Assembly (NCBI RefSeq): GCF_000237805.1
Contig: NZ_CM001376.1
Coordinates: forward strand, 1 to 64,000
Length of the DNA: 64,000 nucleotides
Direction: 5' to 3'
Source of the DNA: Jonquetella anthropi DSM 22815
Lineage (GTDB): Bacteria > Synergistota > Synergistia > Synergistales > Dethiosulfovibrionaceae
Shown here: piece after piece, positions 34,278-43,621 of the stretch
Position numbering within the stretch: position 1 is the first letter of the stretch
How the letters are laid out: the number at the start of each line of letters is the position of its first letter
Translations under genes and position numbers: made by a program
Notes under the pieces: generated by a model
Seen by the model: only the letters and a program-made list of their open reading frames with translations
What the model was told of the DNA's origin: nothing
Database searches by the model: none

Positions 34278-34493
34278 ATGACCGATTTTGACGGGCAGGG
34301 AGAGGAAATAAAAAGCGGCCGGCGCGGCGAAAGCACGGCGCGCCGATGGTATCGCCGGGTGGCGCTGGTCGTCTTGGCGCTGGCGGTTGCCGACGCTTTT
34401 TGGCGCGGCGAGCGCGTCATGGGCGGCCTGCTCGCCGCCGTCCTCGTGGCGGCTCTGATAGGGTACGGGGCCTGCCGACGCGGGGACGAGTGA
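34278..34493 (+). CDS. Small membrane protein
   Basis: The 71-residue product has a charged N-terminus with Arg clusters, one hydrophobic segment (about 28-41) and a second (about 48-65), and a charged end. No family is recognised. GGAGAAAAGG precedes the ATG. It is followed by the C39-like gene with a small gap or overlap, suggesting co-transcription. Confidence 0.55.
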   Translation: MTDFDGQGEEIKSGRRGESTARRWYRRVALVVLALAVADAFWRGERVMGGLLAAVLVAALIGYGACRRGDE

Positions 34494-34522
34494 AGCTTTC
34501 TGGACGGAAAGAGGCGACGAGG

Positions 34523-35281
34523 GTGGAAAACTGGGCTGACGAGCAGCGGCATATTCCAGTTCCCGAAGGGTACCGGCTTGAGTCGGACGCGGCGGCCGAT
34601 CCGGGGGCGGGCGACGCCGAGGGGTCGCCGTACTTCTGTCATCTGGACTTTTTCAACGCGGTCAGCACGGATCGGTTGACCATTCTGCCGCGCTTTCGGA
34701 CGTACCAGCAGACCCGGCCGTACAGCTGCGCGTCGGCAGTGGCTCTCATGGTACTGGAGCACTTCGGCCGGTCCGACTGGGAGGAACTGGAGATCGCCGA
34801 CGTCATGGCGTCGTATCACGGCTTGCCGCCGGAGACCCGGCGGCCCGTGCCGGTGAGCGACCTGGCGAGGTTCTTTCTGGATTTGGGCTGGAAAGTGTCC
34901 AGCAACGTGGAGTACACGAAACCGTTCGATGCCGAGGAGCTGACGCGGCCGTGGCTTCTGTCGCCCTACGCGTCATTCCCGTCGGAACGGCACTTTTCCC
35001 GGTTCTGTCGGTGGTGTCTGCGCCACAACTGGCCGATGATGGTGGAGAACATCGACTGGGGCGGTCACTGGCGCCTGATCGTGGGGTACGACACCATGGG
35101 AACCGAAACTTTGGCCGACGACGTCCTGATCTTGGTTGACCCGCACGACACGGCCGACCACTGTCAGGACGGCTTTGTGGTGGAGCACTTGGAGAAGTTC
35201 TTTCACACGTGGTACGACATCTTCGTCATGGAGCCCCACGAGCGGCTCCAGCCGTGGGTCGTCGCTTATCCGAGCGAATAG
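34523..35281 (+). CDS. C39-like papain-fold protein
   Basis: The sequence resembles C39-type peptidase domains, which cut double-glycine leaders. The likely catalytic Cys is in QTRPYSCASAVALMVLEHFG, the His in GGHWRLIVGYDTMG, and an Asp in VDPHDTAD; the order Cys-His-Asp fits. There is no ABC transporter domain, so it is not a full peptide exporter. The GTG at 34523 has AAAGAGG upstream. An alternative GTG at 34490 overlaps the preceding stop. A bacteriocin- or peptide-processing role is possible but unproven. Confidence 0.68.
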   Translation: MENWADEQRHIPVPEGYRLESDAAADPGAGDAEGSPYFCHLDFFNAVSTDRLTILPRFRTYQQTRPYSCASAVALMVLEHFGRSDWEELEIADVMASYHGLPPETRRPVPVSDLARFFLDLGWKVSSNVEYTKPFDAEELTRPWLLSPYASFPSERHFSRFCRWCLRHNWPMMVENIDWGGHWRLIVGYDTMGTETLADDVLILVDPHDTADHCQDGFVVEHLEKFFHTWYDIFVMEPHERLQPWVVAYPSE

Positions 35282-35285
35282 GCGC

Positions 35286-35331
35286 AAAAGAAGCGGCGCG
35301 GGAGTTCTCAAACTCCCGCGCCGCTTCTTTT
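35286..35331. terminator. Bidirectional terminator
   Basis: AAAAGAAGCGGCGCGGGAGTT pairs with AACTCCCGCGCCGCTTCTTTT around a CTCA loop, between the C39-like gene and the convergent carbamoylase-type gene. Confidence 0.92.
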
Positions 35332-35339
35332 GTCTTTCG

Positions 35340-36575
35340 TTACGGTCTGGCGGCCAGCGTCAGGGCAGCCGACTCGAGGACGTCGTAGCCCGGCTCGACC
35401 CGGTCCCAGTCGATCGATTCTTCCGGACAGTGGCTTCGGCCGTCCCGGCAGGGGACGAAGATCATCGCCGTCGGAATGAGCGGGGCCACGTACATCGAAT
35501 CGTGTCCCGCGCCGCTGGGCATGACGCGGACCTTGTAGCCTTTGTTCTGGGCGAACGCCTTCAGCCGGTGAACCAGCAGGGCGTCCAAGACGACCGGCTC
35601 GGACGAGCCGAGAAGCTCCCGGTCGATTCGGATCTGCCGCTCGCCCGCGACCCGGTCGATTTCCTGAACGATCGCCTGATAGGCCTCGTCGATGGCCCGC
35701 CGGTCGATCCCCCGCAGGTCGACGGCCAGTTCGACCCGTCCCGGCACCACGTTGATGGCGTTGGGAAACACCCGGCAGGTTGTCACGGCGGCGACGACTC
35801 GGCGCGGCGAATAGGCCCGGCCGACCCGCTCCACCACCAGAACGACCTCCGAAGCGGCGGCCAGAGCGTCGTGCCGAAGCTCCATCGGGCACGCTCCCGA
35901 GTGGTCCGCTCGGCCGAAAATCGTGACGGAAAATCGGGTCGGCGCGGCGATGGCCTCCACCACGCCCAGCTGGTCGTCTGACGAGTCGAGGGCGGGGCCC
36001 TGCTCGATGTGCAGCTCTAAAAACGCTTCGTACGAGCCGGGGACGAGCAGATCCCTGTCGAGCGTCACCGGCTCGCAGCCAAAGCCGCGAATGGCGTTCA
36101 GCAGGGAGACGCCGCCCGAGTCCTTAAAGCGAATCATCTGGGACAGGGACAGCTGGCCGGCCACGGCCCGGCTGCCGACGCAGGAGAGCCGAAATCGGCT
36201 TGACTCCTCGCAGGCGAAGACGACGCAGTTCAGCGACCTCGTTAAAGGCTCGCGGCGCGACGCTTGGTCCATCACGGCCGCGGCGCATGCCACGCCCAGC
36301 ACGCCGTCGAAGTCGCCGCCCTGAGGGACCGAGTCGAGGTGAGAGCCCATCAGGATCCCCGGGTGGTTTGGGTTCGTCCCCGGCAGGCTGAACCACAGGT
36401 TCCCTACCGAGTCGGCGCGGACCGACGCGCCGACGGACGTCATTCGTTCGATTAAGAGCTCCCGGGCCTGCCGGTCGGCAGGCGAAAAGCCCAGCCGGGT
36501 CACGCCCTGATCGGTTCGGCCGATTTGGGCGACCTCTTCCACCAGCCGGCGGGCGAATTGAAGTCCGGCGTTCAT
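35340..36575 (-). CDS. M20-family hydrolase, N-carbamoyl-L-amino acid amidohydrolase/allantoate type
   Basis: The 411-residue protein fits the Zn-dependent M20 hydantoinase/carbamoylase subfamily. Motifs are GSHLDSVPQGGDFDGVLGV, FACEESSRF, and HIEQGPALDSS, the last a dimer-interface/His pattern of this subfamily. It would remove a carbamoyl or ureido group from an amino acid or related compound. The ATG at 36575 overlaps the stop of the TRAP large permease (36577) closely. It is downstream of a TRAP system, so it likely acts on the imported substrate. Confidence 0.85.
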   Translation of the reverse strand: MNAGLQFARRLVEEVAQIGRTDQGVTRLGFSPADRQARELLIERMTSVGASVRADSVGNLWFSLPGTNPNHPGILMGSHLDSVPQGGDFDGVLGVACAAAVMDQASRREPLTRSLNCVVFACEESSRFRLSCVGSRAVAGQLSLSQMIRFKDSGGVSLLNAIRGFGCEPVTLDRDLLVPGSYEAFLELHIEQGPALDSSDDQLGVVEAIAAPTRFSVTIFGRADHSGACPMELRHDALAAASEVVLVVERVGRAYSPRRVVAAVTTCRVFPNAINVVPGRVELAVDLRGIDRRAIDEAYQAIVQEIDRVAGERQIRIDRELLGSSEPVVLDALLVHRLKAFAQNKGYKVRVMPSGAGHDSMYVAPLIPTAMIFVPCRDGRSHCPEESIDWDRVEPGYDVLESAALTLAARP

Positions 36576-36576
36576 A

Positions 36577-37857
36577 TCAGGAGCCGTAGACCCAGCCGGC
36601 CAAGAACGTGGAAAGCGGCGGGCAGTAGGAGATGACCAGCAGGCCGCCAATGGCCACCAGAATGAACTTGGCCGACGCGCCGATGACCTCGCTCAGCGAC
36701 AGGCCGGTGACCGAGCTGGCCACGAACAGGTTCAGGCCGAACGGGGGGGTGAAGTTCCCAAGGGCCAAGTTGGAAACCATGATGATGCCCAGGTGGAGCG
36801 GGTCGATGCCCAAGGACGTGCCGATGGTAAAAAAGAGCGGTCCGAGGATGACGATCGCCGCCAGCCCTTCCATGAACATGCCGACGATCAGCAGAATGGC
36901 GTTCACCAGCGCGATGAAGACCAGCGGCGACTTGACGCTGGAGATGACCGCCGCCGTGACGGTCTGGGGAATCCGCGCCACGGTCAAAAACCAGCCGAAG
37001 CTCTGAGCCATTGCCACCAGAATCAGCACCTGGGCGCAGGTCACTGCCGAGCGGAGACACACGTCCATCAGGTCCTTGAGGTTGATCTCCCGGTAGATGA
37101 ACATGCCGACGAACAGACAGTAGACGACCGAGACACCGGCCGCTTCCGTCGGGGTGAACACGCCGCAGTAAATGCCGCCCAGAATGATGACCGGCGTCAG
37201 CAGCGACCAAGCCGACTCGACGGTCTGACGCCACACCTGAGCCCACGTCGACGGGGCGGACGTCTTGGCCGGGTGGCGGCGCAGGTAAAACCAAATGTAG
37301 ACGACGTTGGCCAGCCCGTAGACGATCCCGGCGCTGATTCCGGCCATGAAGAGGCTGCCCACCGAGACGCCGGTGACGGCCGCGTACATGATCAGGGTGA
37401 TCGACGGCGGGATGATCAGCGACACCGATCCGGCGGACGTCACGAGGCCGGCGGCGAACGACTGGCTGTACCCTTCGGCTCTCAGTTCCGGGTAGAGAAG
37501 CCGGCCCATGGCGACCACGGTTGCCGGGCTCGAGCCGCAGAGCGAACCGAACACCATGCAGGTGAACTGGGTCGTGTAGGCCAGACCGCCGGACCGGGCG
37601 CCGACGAGGCTTTTCGTCCATTTCAGGATTCGGGTCGACAGGCCGCCCCGGTCCATCACGTTGGCTGCGAAGATGAAAAAGGGCATGGACATGAGGGCGA
37701 ACTTGTCGATGCCGGCGAACGCCCGCTGGACGAGCACCATCGGGTCAAGAGGCGTAAAAAGGAGCATGCTGCACAGCACGGCGCCGCCCAGCGCGACGAA
37801 GATCGGCACGCTGCCGAGAAGGGCCGTGATGAGCAGGGCCATCAGGAACGCGGTCAT
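36577..37857 (-). CDS. dctM: TRAP transporter large permease (DctM)
   Basis: DctM carries the substrate across the membrane driven by a sodium gradient. The 426-residue protein has about twelve segments, with family sequence SAGSVSLIIPPSITLIMYA in the centre and FGLNLFVASSVTGLSLSEV near the C-terminus. The ATG at 37857 has GGGAGGACC upstream and overlaps the small permease gene by four bases. The upstream extension of the frame is not used. Confidence 0.92.
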   Translation of the reverse strand: MTAFLMALLITALLGSVPIFVALGGAVLCSMLLFTPLDPMVLVQRAFAGIDKFALMSMPFFIFAANVMDRGGLSTRILKWTKSLVGARSGGLAYTTQFTCMVFGSLCGSSPATVVAMGRLLYPELRAEGYSQSFAAGLVTSAGSVSLIIPPSITLIMYAAVTGVSVGSLFMAGISAGIVYGLANVVYIWFYLRRHPAKTSAPSTWAQVWRQTVESAWSLLTPVIILGGIYCGVFTPTEAAGVSVVYCLFVGMFIYREINLKDLMDVCLRSAVTCAQVLILVAMAQSFGWFLTVARIPQTVTAAVISSVKSPLVFIALVNAILLIVGMFMEGLAAIVILGPLFFTIGTSLGIDPLHLGIIMVSNLALGNFTPPFGLNLFVASSVTGLSLSEVIGASAKFILVAIGGLLVISYCPPLSTFLAGWVYGS

Positions 37858-38315
37858 GCTCGGTCCTCCCGAAGGCCCAGCGCGAGCCGGGCGAACTGCC
37901 ACGCCGCCATGAAGCTGCCGACCGGGACGCACAGGTAAACAGCCCAAATCGGAATTCCCAGCGCAGGAGACGTCTGTCCCATTCGGTAGCTGAACGCGGT
38001 GAGCCGAACGCCGTACCACGTCAGCGCGAGGCAGAAAAGGGCCGACAGGCCGAAGACGACCCGGCCGACCGCTCTTTTCGTCCGCTCGGAAAAGCGTCCC
38101 AGCAGAAAGTCCATTCGGATATGGGCGCTTTGCCGGACGCAGAGCGACGCGCCGATAAAGGTTATCCAGACCATCAGGTAGCGAATGAGCTCTTCAGCCC
38201 AGCTCGTGCTGCTGTTGAACAGGTACCGGAGCGCCACGTTGATGAACAGGACGAGAGCCGTGACGAGCAGCGCCAAGGAGCAGAAAAGCCGTTCAAACCG
38301 TTCCAAAAACGACAT
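37854..38315 (-). CDS. dctQ: TRAP transporter small permease (DctQ)
   Basis: The 153-residue product has four membrane segments, with the typical DctQ pattern LRYLFNSSTSWAEELIRYLMVWITFIGAS near residues 30-60 split here by my description, and a conserved RMDFLLGR loop. It forms the membrane unit with DctM. It overlaps dctM by ATGA. Confidence 0.9.
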   Translation of the reverse strand: MSFLERFERLFCSLALLVTALVLFINVALRYLFNSSTSWAEELIRYLMVWITFIGASLCVRQSAHIRMDFLLGRFSERTKRAVGRVVFGLSALFCLALTWYGVRLTAFSYRMGQTSPALGIPIWAVYLCVPVGSFMAAWQFARLALGLREDRA

Positions 38316-38346
38316 AACGCGATCTCACCGTTCCTTTAAAGGTTTA

Positions 38347-38376
38347 AGAAAAGGCCCCCAGGCGAAGCCGGGGGCC
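38347..38376 (-). terminator. Internal terminator between dctP and dctQ
   Basis: GGCCCCC pairs with GGGGGCC, with GGC/GCC inside, and is followed on the minus strand by TTTTCTT. Such a leaky terminator would allow the binding protein to be made in excess over the membrane parts. Confidence 0.75.
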
Positions 38377-38390
38377 ATACGAACGAGAGG

Positions 38391-39386
38391 TTATTTCTCT
38401 TCCAGCGCGGCGTAGATCTTCTCCAAGAGCTCTTTCTGCTTAGGCGTAGAGGCGAACTCGCTGTGAACGGCTCGGCTGGCCTCGGCAAACTCCTTGCGGC
38501 CCTCTTCCGACAGGGACGAAATTTCGATGTTGCTCTTTTGGCGGATCATGTCTAGGTAGCCGTTTTCCGTCTCCTTCTGGAGAGCTCGCTCATAGTCTCT
38601 GGCCTGACGCTCGGCGTCGACGACCAGCTTCCGCGTCGTGTCGTCTAGGCCGTCGAACCACGCCCGGTTGGTGACCAGAATGTAGGGGAAGAACCCGTGG
38701 TTGCTCAGGATCAGGTGGCCCTGGACCTCGTAGAACTTGTTGAGGGCGATGGACTGAATCGGGTTTTCCTCTCCGTCGACGATGTCCTGCTGGAGCGCGT
38801 TGTAGAGCTCGGCGTACTCGATCGGCACCGGGTTGGCGCCCCAGGACTTGTACTGGGCGATCAGCAGCGGGCTGGGCATGACGCGCATCTTGAGCCCCTT
38901 GAAGTCGCTCGGGTGCTCGATCTTAACTTTCTTGGTGGTGAACTGCTTGAAGCCGCCAGACCACAGCCCGGCCACGTGGAACCCTTTGTCCAGCGCGCAG
39001 TCGAAGAGCTCCTGTCCCACCGGGCCGTCCATGACCCGATACAGGGCCTCGTTGCTGGGCCACAGGAACGGGAAGTCGATCAGCTTCAGCTCTTCGACGA
39101 ACGGGGTCAGCACGGCTGACGGCTGAAGGGACATTTCCAGGGTGCCCATCTGAACCATCTCGGTCTGTTCCCGCATGGACCCCATCTGTCCGTGAGGGAA
39201 AATCTCGACCGTGATCGCTCCGCCCGACCCCTTCTCAACCAGCTCTTTGAACTTCTGAGCGCCCATGTCCTCCGGGCTGCCGACGGGCTGATTGTGGCTG
39301 AAACGAATCGTTGACGTGGGGAAATCGGCGGCAAATGCCGGAACCGCCAAAGCCGTCAGGAAAAATAGCGCCGCGAGCTTCTTCAC
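38391..39386 (-). CDS. dctP: TRAP transporter solute-binding protein (DctP)
   Basis: The periplasmic receptor of the TRAP system. It begins with a signal peptide (MKKLAALFFLTALAVPAFAA) and has the family sequence SPEDMGAQKFKELVE, EIFPHGQMG, RVMPSP and NALQQDIVDGEENP. An Arg in the RVMPSP motif normally binds the carboxylate. The 331-aa length fits. The GTG start has GGGAGATGAGG upstream. A TATAAT at 39436-39441 (minus) is a possible -10. Confidence 0.92.
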   Translation of the reverse strand: MKKLAALFFLTALAVPAFAADFPTSTIRFSHNQPVGSPEDMGAQKFKELVEKGSGGAITVEIFPHGQMGSMREQTEMVQMGTLEMSLQPSAVLTPFVEELKLIDFPFLWPSNEALYRVMDGPVGQELFDCALDKGFHVAGLWSGGFKQFTTKKVKIEHPSDFKGLKMRVMPSPLLIAQYKSWGANPVPIEYAELYNALQQDIVDGEENPIQSIALNKFYEVQGHLILSNHGFFPYILVTNRAWFDGLDDTTRKLVVDAERQARDYERALQKETENGYLDMIRQKSNIEISSLSEEGRKEFAEASRAVHSEFASTPKQKELLEKIYAALEEK

Positions 39387-39461
39387 ACCCTCATCTCCCT
39401 TTTTGATACTCGGTTTAAATACCGCGTTCGGCTTCGATTATATCATTCAGAGGGCGGGAGC

Positions 39462-41957
39462 TCACTTTGAAGGGGCGGGCGAATCCTCCCCCGTTTCGTT
39501 CGGCAGGTCGGGTTCGTCTTGCTGGACCTCGTCTTCTGAGGGCTCGAAGGAGCCTCCGTCTTCTGGCATTTTATTCAGCCGATCGGCCGTCGGCACGCTC
39601 CCTTCCAGCCGCCGAACGTCGTCGGCTGCGCCGGCGCTGCCGAGCCGCTGGGCGATCTGATAGCACAAAAGGGCCAGAGGCAGGTCAACTAGGCCGCCAA
39701 GTCCGTGCTCGTACAGTACGCCCAGCTGACGGGCCGCTTCGGGGTGGTCCTGATTCATCGCTTTGCGGAACCACCGGCGGGCGGCCTTGTTCTTATCACC
39801 TAAGTCGCCGGAGGCGCACAGCACGCCGAGATTGTACTGGGCGATGCGGTAGCCCTGAGACGCCGCCGGGAGGAAGTACTCCAAAGCCTTCTCCGGCTGA
39901 TGGGGCAGGCCTTCGGCGCCTTGGCTGTAGAGAACGCCCAGCTGATTGAGCGCCGGCGCGTAGCTCTGGTCGGCCGCGGACTGGAGCAGCTTGAGAGCCT
40001 CGGGGACGTTCTTCCACTGTCCCAGCCCGATGAGGAGCATTCGGCCCAAGTTGTACTGGCCCTGCGGCGAGCCTCCGGAGGCCGCCCGCTGGTACCATTC
40101 GGCGGCGGTTTTCAGGTCCATGGCGGTTCCCGTGCCGGTGGCATACAGCTTCGCCAAGTTGCACTGCGCCACGGTGTTGCCGCTTTCCGCGGCCTTGGAA
40201 TACCACTCGAACGCTTGAGCCGGATCGGGACGCCGTCCGCCGGCGCCTTCCAAGTACATGGTTCCGAGCAGGCACTGGGCTGCCGAGTTTCCGGCCTGAG
40301 CGGAGGCTTTGCAGGCTTTCCACGCCTTTTCCATGTCGGGCTCGCCGAACACTCCCTGCTGAATGAACTGGCTCAGCTTGTACCCGGCGGGCGCGTACCC
40401 CAGGCGGGCGGATCTGGTCAGGAGATTTTGAATGACCGCCGGGTCGGCGTGCTCGTGGTTTTCCAGATAAAAGAGGGCCAAGGCGCACAGGGCCGGCGGG
40501 TAGTCCTGTGCGGCCGCCTTTTTGTACCAGACGAGAGCCTGATCCATCGAGTCATCGCTGCCGGTGGACGACGACTCGAACAGCTGGCCGAGAAGAAGCT
40601 GGGCCTGCGCGCTGCCGTCTCCCGCGGCGCCCTTTAAAAGGGCCACGGCTTGGTTGGACGACTTGTCCCCTTCGTCCATCAGGATCTTAGCCAAAGCGAG
40701 GGTTGCCTCGGTATCCCCAGAGGCGGATGCTTCCTTCAGCAGTTTTTTCGCCTTCGCCAAGTTCTTGGGAACCCAGTCACCCCGAGCGCAGAGAACCCCT
40801 AGGTCCCGTTGGGCGTTTGTGCTGCCAGCCGCGGCGGCTTTTTCAAGCCATTGGACTCCGGCCTTGCGGTCTTGGGCGACGCCCTTGCCGATGATGGCGA
40901 TTCGGCCCATGTTGTACATTCCTTCAGGCAGCCCGAAAGAAGCCGCTTTCTTGTACATCTCGGCCGCTTTGGCCTTGTTTTTCTCAACTCCGACGCCGGT
41001 TTCGTACAGCCGGCCCAAGTCGATGTACGCCTCGCTGTCGCCCGAGGTTGCTGCCGACGTGTAAAGCTGGAACGCTTTCTTCGGCTCAGGGGTGAATCCC
41101 ATGCCGCCCCCGTTTTCGTAGATCTGGGCGAGGAACTTCTTCGCCGGCGTGTACCCGCCGGCAGCCGCTTGGCTCAGCAGCCGAAGCCCCTCGGCGCGCG
41201 CGTCCTTCTGCATCTTCAAAATCCCCAGCGCCATGAGCGAGGGCAGCGAGCCTTCGTCGGCGGCCTGCTTGTACAGCGTCTCGGCCTGAGCCGTGTCGCC
41301 CCGCTCTTCAGCGTCTGCTGCCAGAAGGTACCGGGCCGTGTTGTCGCCCTTTTCGGCGGCGGCGGCGATCAGGCGGGCGTACTCGTCCCGGGAGGCCTTG
41401 TCCGTTCGATCGTAAATTTCCAACGCCCGCTGGAGCATAGCCCAAGCCATCTTCTGTTTCAGGGCGCTTTGGAACGTCGCCTCAGCGTCCAGCAGGCGGT
41501 TTTCCGACTTGTACAGCTCGTACAGGTCCCGCGCGGCCCGCTCGATACCCCCATCGGCGCTTTTTTTGAGGTACGTCCGCCACGTCTTATCCGGATCCCG
41601 GGCCGGATCGGCCCGGAACATGATCGACAGGTTGTAGGCCGCCTCCGCGCTGCCCGCGTGGGCCGCCTTTTTGTACCATTTCGCCGCTTCGTCCGGTTTT
41701 TTCCCCGTTCCAAGCCCCTTGTCGTACATGTATCCGAGCGCGGCCCACGCGGCCCGGTCATTTTGCTCCGCCAGTTTCTTGAACAGATCAAACGCCACGT
41801 CGAATTTTTCGTCGCGGAACGCCTTCGCCGCCTCGGAAACCGAAACGGGCGGAGTCGGAGAGTCTCCCGGATCCTTTCTGGGCGACGACAGGCCTGGCCC
41901 GGCAAAGAGGACCGCGGCGGCGCAGGCGGTTAAAAAGGTAGAAAACTTCAACGTCAT
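39462..41957 (-). CDS. Large exported Sel1-repeat protein
   Basis: After a signal peptide (MTLKFSTFLTACAAAVLFAGPG), the 831-residue product is built of many Sel1-like repeats of about 36 residues, with the pattern AAxWYxKAAxxGxxxAQxxLGxxYxxG (for example AAKWYKKAAHAGSAEAAYNLS, FEWYSKAAESGNTVAQCNLA). These alpha-helical solenoids bind proteins. The tail is acidic. The ATG overlaps the MATE stop as ATGA, supporting it; AGGAGG lies only one base ahead, so a TTG at 41951 is an alternative. Located in the periplasm by its signal peptide. Confidence 0.85.
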   Translation of the reverse strand: MTLKFSTFLTACAAAVLFAGPGLSSPRKDPGDSPTPPVSVSEAAKAFRDEKFDVAFDLFKKLAEQNDRAAWAALGYMYDKGLGTGKKPDEAAKWYKKAAHAGSAEAAYNLSIMFRADPARDPDKTWRTYLKKSADGGIERAARDLYELYKSENRLLDAEATFQSALKQKMAWAMLQRALEIYDRTDKASRDEYARLIAAAAEKGDNTARYLLAADAEERGDTAQAETLYKQAADEGSLPSLMALGILKMQKDARAEGLRLLSQAAAGGYTPAKKFLAQIYENGGGMGFTPEPKKAFQLYTSAATSGDSEAYIDLGRLYETGVGVEKNKAKAAEMYKKAASFGLPEGMYNMGRIAIIGKGVAQDRKAGVQWLEKAAAAGSTNAQRDLGVLCARGDWVPKNLAKAKKLLKEASASGDTEATLALAKILMDEGDKSSNQAVALLKGAAGDGSAQAQLLLGQLFESSSTGSDDSMDQALVWYKKAAAQDYPPALCALALFYLENHEHADPAVIQNLLTRSARLGYAPAGYKLSQFIQQGVFGEPDMEKAWKACKASAQAGNSAAQCLLGTMYLEGAGGRRPDPAQAFEWYSKAAESGNTVAQCNLAKLYATGTGTAMDLKTAAEWYQRAASGGSPQGQYNLGRMLLIGLGQWKNVPEALKLLQSAADQSYAPALNQLGVLYSQGAEGLPHQPEKALEYFLPAASQGYRIAQYNLGVLCASGDLGDKNKAARRWFRKAMNQDHPEAARQLGVLYEHGLGGLVDLPLALLCYQIAQRLGSAGAADDVRRLEGSVPTADRLNKMPEDGGSFEPSEDEVQQDEPDLPNETGEDSPAPSK

Positions 41958-43360
41958 TCCTCCTGTGAGGCAGGTCGAGGAGCAGGCTCGACCCAGCGCT
42001 TTGATTCGCCATGAAGCAGCCAAGCGGCGATCACGCCGCCGAGAATATCGGTGATTGGAAAGCTGACCCACAGCCCGTCGGTGCCCAAAAAGCGCGGCAA
42101 AATCAGCACCGGCGGCAGAATGATCAGCTGACGTCCTAGGGTGAGGATCAGCGACTCTTTTGCCCTCCCCAGTCCCTGAAGGACGTAGGACGCGGTGATG
42201 GAGACGGCCGCCAGAGGCATGGCCGAATAGCCGATCCGCATCGCCCGAGCGGCCGCGGCCGTCAGAGCTGGGTTGCCGGAAGAGAACATGGCTACCATGC
42301 TCTCGGCCCAAATTTCGGTGATGACCGTGGTGACTGTCAGAAAAATTCCCGACGACCAGAGGGCGATGGACACCAGCCGCTTGACCCGCCGCAGGTTCCC
42401 CGCGCCGTAGTTGAAGCCGACCAGCGGCAGAACGCCGTCGCCGAGTCCCATGACCGGCAGGAACAGCAGGCTGTCCAGCGAGAAGAAAATTCCTTGGGCG
42501 GACAGGGCCAGCGAGCCGCCGTACTCGGAGAGAACCAAATTGAACAGCACCATCAGGATGCTGAAAAACAGCGTGCCAATGAAGGGAGAAAACCCGACGG
42601 CGGCGATCTGCCGGACCATGGCCCAGCGGATCCGCCAGCAGGACGGCTCGAGGTTCATCGGGGCACGCTTGCCCCACAGGTCAATCGATACCCACGCGAG
42701 GGACAGTCCCTGGCCGATAACCGTCGCGACGGCGGCGCCGGCGACGCCCCAGTTGAAGACGGCGATGAACAGCCAGTCCAGAGCCACGTTGCTCATCGTG
42801 CCGATGATCACCGACTCCATCGCCCGCCGCGGGCGTCCCAAGGCCCGGATGGTCTCGTTCTGGACGATTGTCCCGAACTGGAGCGCCATGCCCCAAAGGA
42901 CGATCCGCAGGTACGTCTTGGACAGGTCCAAGATGTCGGGCGTGGCGCCGCAGAGCTTCACGACCGGGTCGAGGAAAAACTCTATGCCAAAACACAAAAG
43001 GAGCGTGGTCGCGGCCGAGAGGGTCATCATGTTGCCCATGGCCTGCTTTGCTTCTTCCAAGTCGCCGGCACCGAGCTTTCGGGACAGAAGGGACGTGCCG
43101 CCCGCGCAGATCAGCGTGGCCAAGGCGCCCTGAAACAGGGCGATGGGAAACGCGACCGACAGGGCCGCCAGGCCGGGAGAGCCCACCCAGTGGCCGATGA
43201 ACATTCGGTCGACGATGTTGTACAGGGCGTTGGACAGAAAACCCATCATGGCCGGCGCGGAGAACTGGAAGATCAACCGCAACTCCGGGGTCGTTCCCAT
43301 GCGCGCCCGTTCGGCGTTTTTGTCCCCAGCCAACTGGGGCATGTTCGTCTCGTTCGGCAT
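41954..43360 (-). CDS. MATE family efflux transporter
   Basis: MATE proteins export drugs or metabolites against a sodium or proton gradient. The protein has twelve segments in two halves. Typical sequences are ALYNIVDRMFIGHWVG near residue 50, QGALATLICAGGTSLLSRKLGAGD, and FNYGAGNLRRVKRLV in the second half. GGAGGGACG precedes the ATG. It overlaps the start of the Sel1 gene, so the two are probably translated together. Confidence 0.9.
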   Translation of the reverse strand: MPNETNMPQLAGDKNAERARMGTTPELRLIFQFSAPAMMGFLSNALYNIVDRMFIGHWVGSPGLAALSVAFPIALFQGALATLICAGGTSLLSRKLGAGDLEEAKQAMGNMMTLSAATTLLLCFGIEFFLDPVVKLCGATPDILDLSKTYLRIVLWGMALQFGTIVQNETIRALGRPRRAMESVIIGTMSNVALDWLFIAVFNWGVAGAAVATVIGQGLSLAWVSIDLWGKRAPMNLEPSCWRIRWAMVRQIAAVGFSPFIGTLFFSILMVLFNLVLSEYGGSLALSAQGIFFSLDSLLFLPVMGLGDGVLPLVGFNYGAGNLRRVKRLVSIALWSSGIFLTVTTVITEIWAESMVAMFSSGNPALTAAAARAMRIGYSAMPLAAVSITASYVLQGLGRAKESLILTLGRQLIILPPVLILPRFLGTDGLWVSFPITDILGGVIAAWLLHGESKRWVEPAPRPASQEE

Positions 43361-43621
43361 GGTTCGTCCCTCCGGCGATCGTCAGATTTTCCTTATTGTA
43401 CAGCCAAGGGTGTTCCTTTGTAGAGAGGCGGCCGGCTTCGCCGAAGCATCAATGAACAGAAAAGCTGAAGGGAAGGGAAAAGATCGCGCCAGTCTTTTGC
43501 TACTTGAAATAGGAAAATAGCTCTCGTACACCTTAGAATATCAGGTTTCTTCGGGAGCGCAGGCTACGCTAAAAACAAGGCGAAGACCTGACATTTCAAA
43601 TGAAGAGGAGGCAGCAGAACC
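43361..43621. other. Intergenic region without a recognised element
   Basis: The 261 bases between divergent MATE and AGCS genes hold no gene. A weak stem AGGTTT...GACCT around 43550-43590 could be a leader for the symporter, but I cannot match it to a known riboswitch. Confidence 0.3.

Noticed and set aside
36572-37621. 349-codon minus-strand frame overlapping dctM
   Set aside because: Different frame within dctM, with Arg/His/Pro-rich sequence and no hydrophobic segments.
41958-42677. N-terminal extension of the Sel1 protein to 1071 residues
   Set aside because: The extension lies over the MATE gene; a signal peptide starts at the ATG at 41957, overlapping the MATE stop.
43361-43621. Possible riboswitch before the AGCS symporter
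   Set aside because: I looked for glycine-riboswitch core sequences and did not find them.
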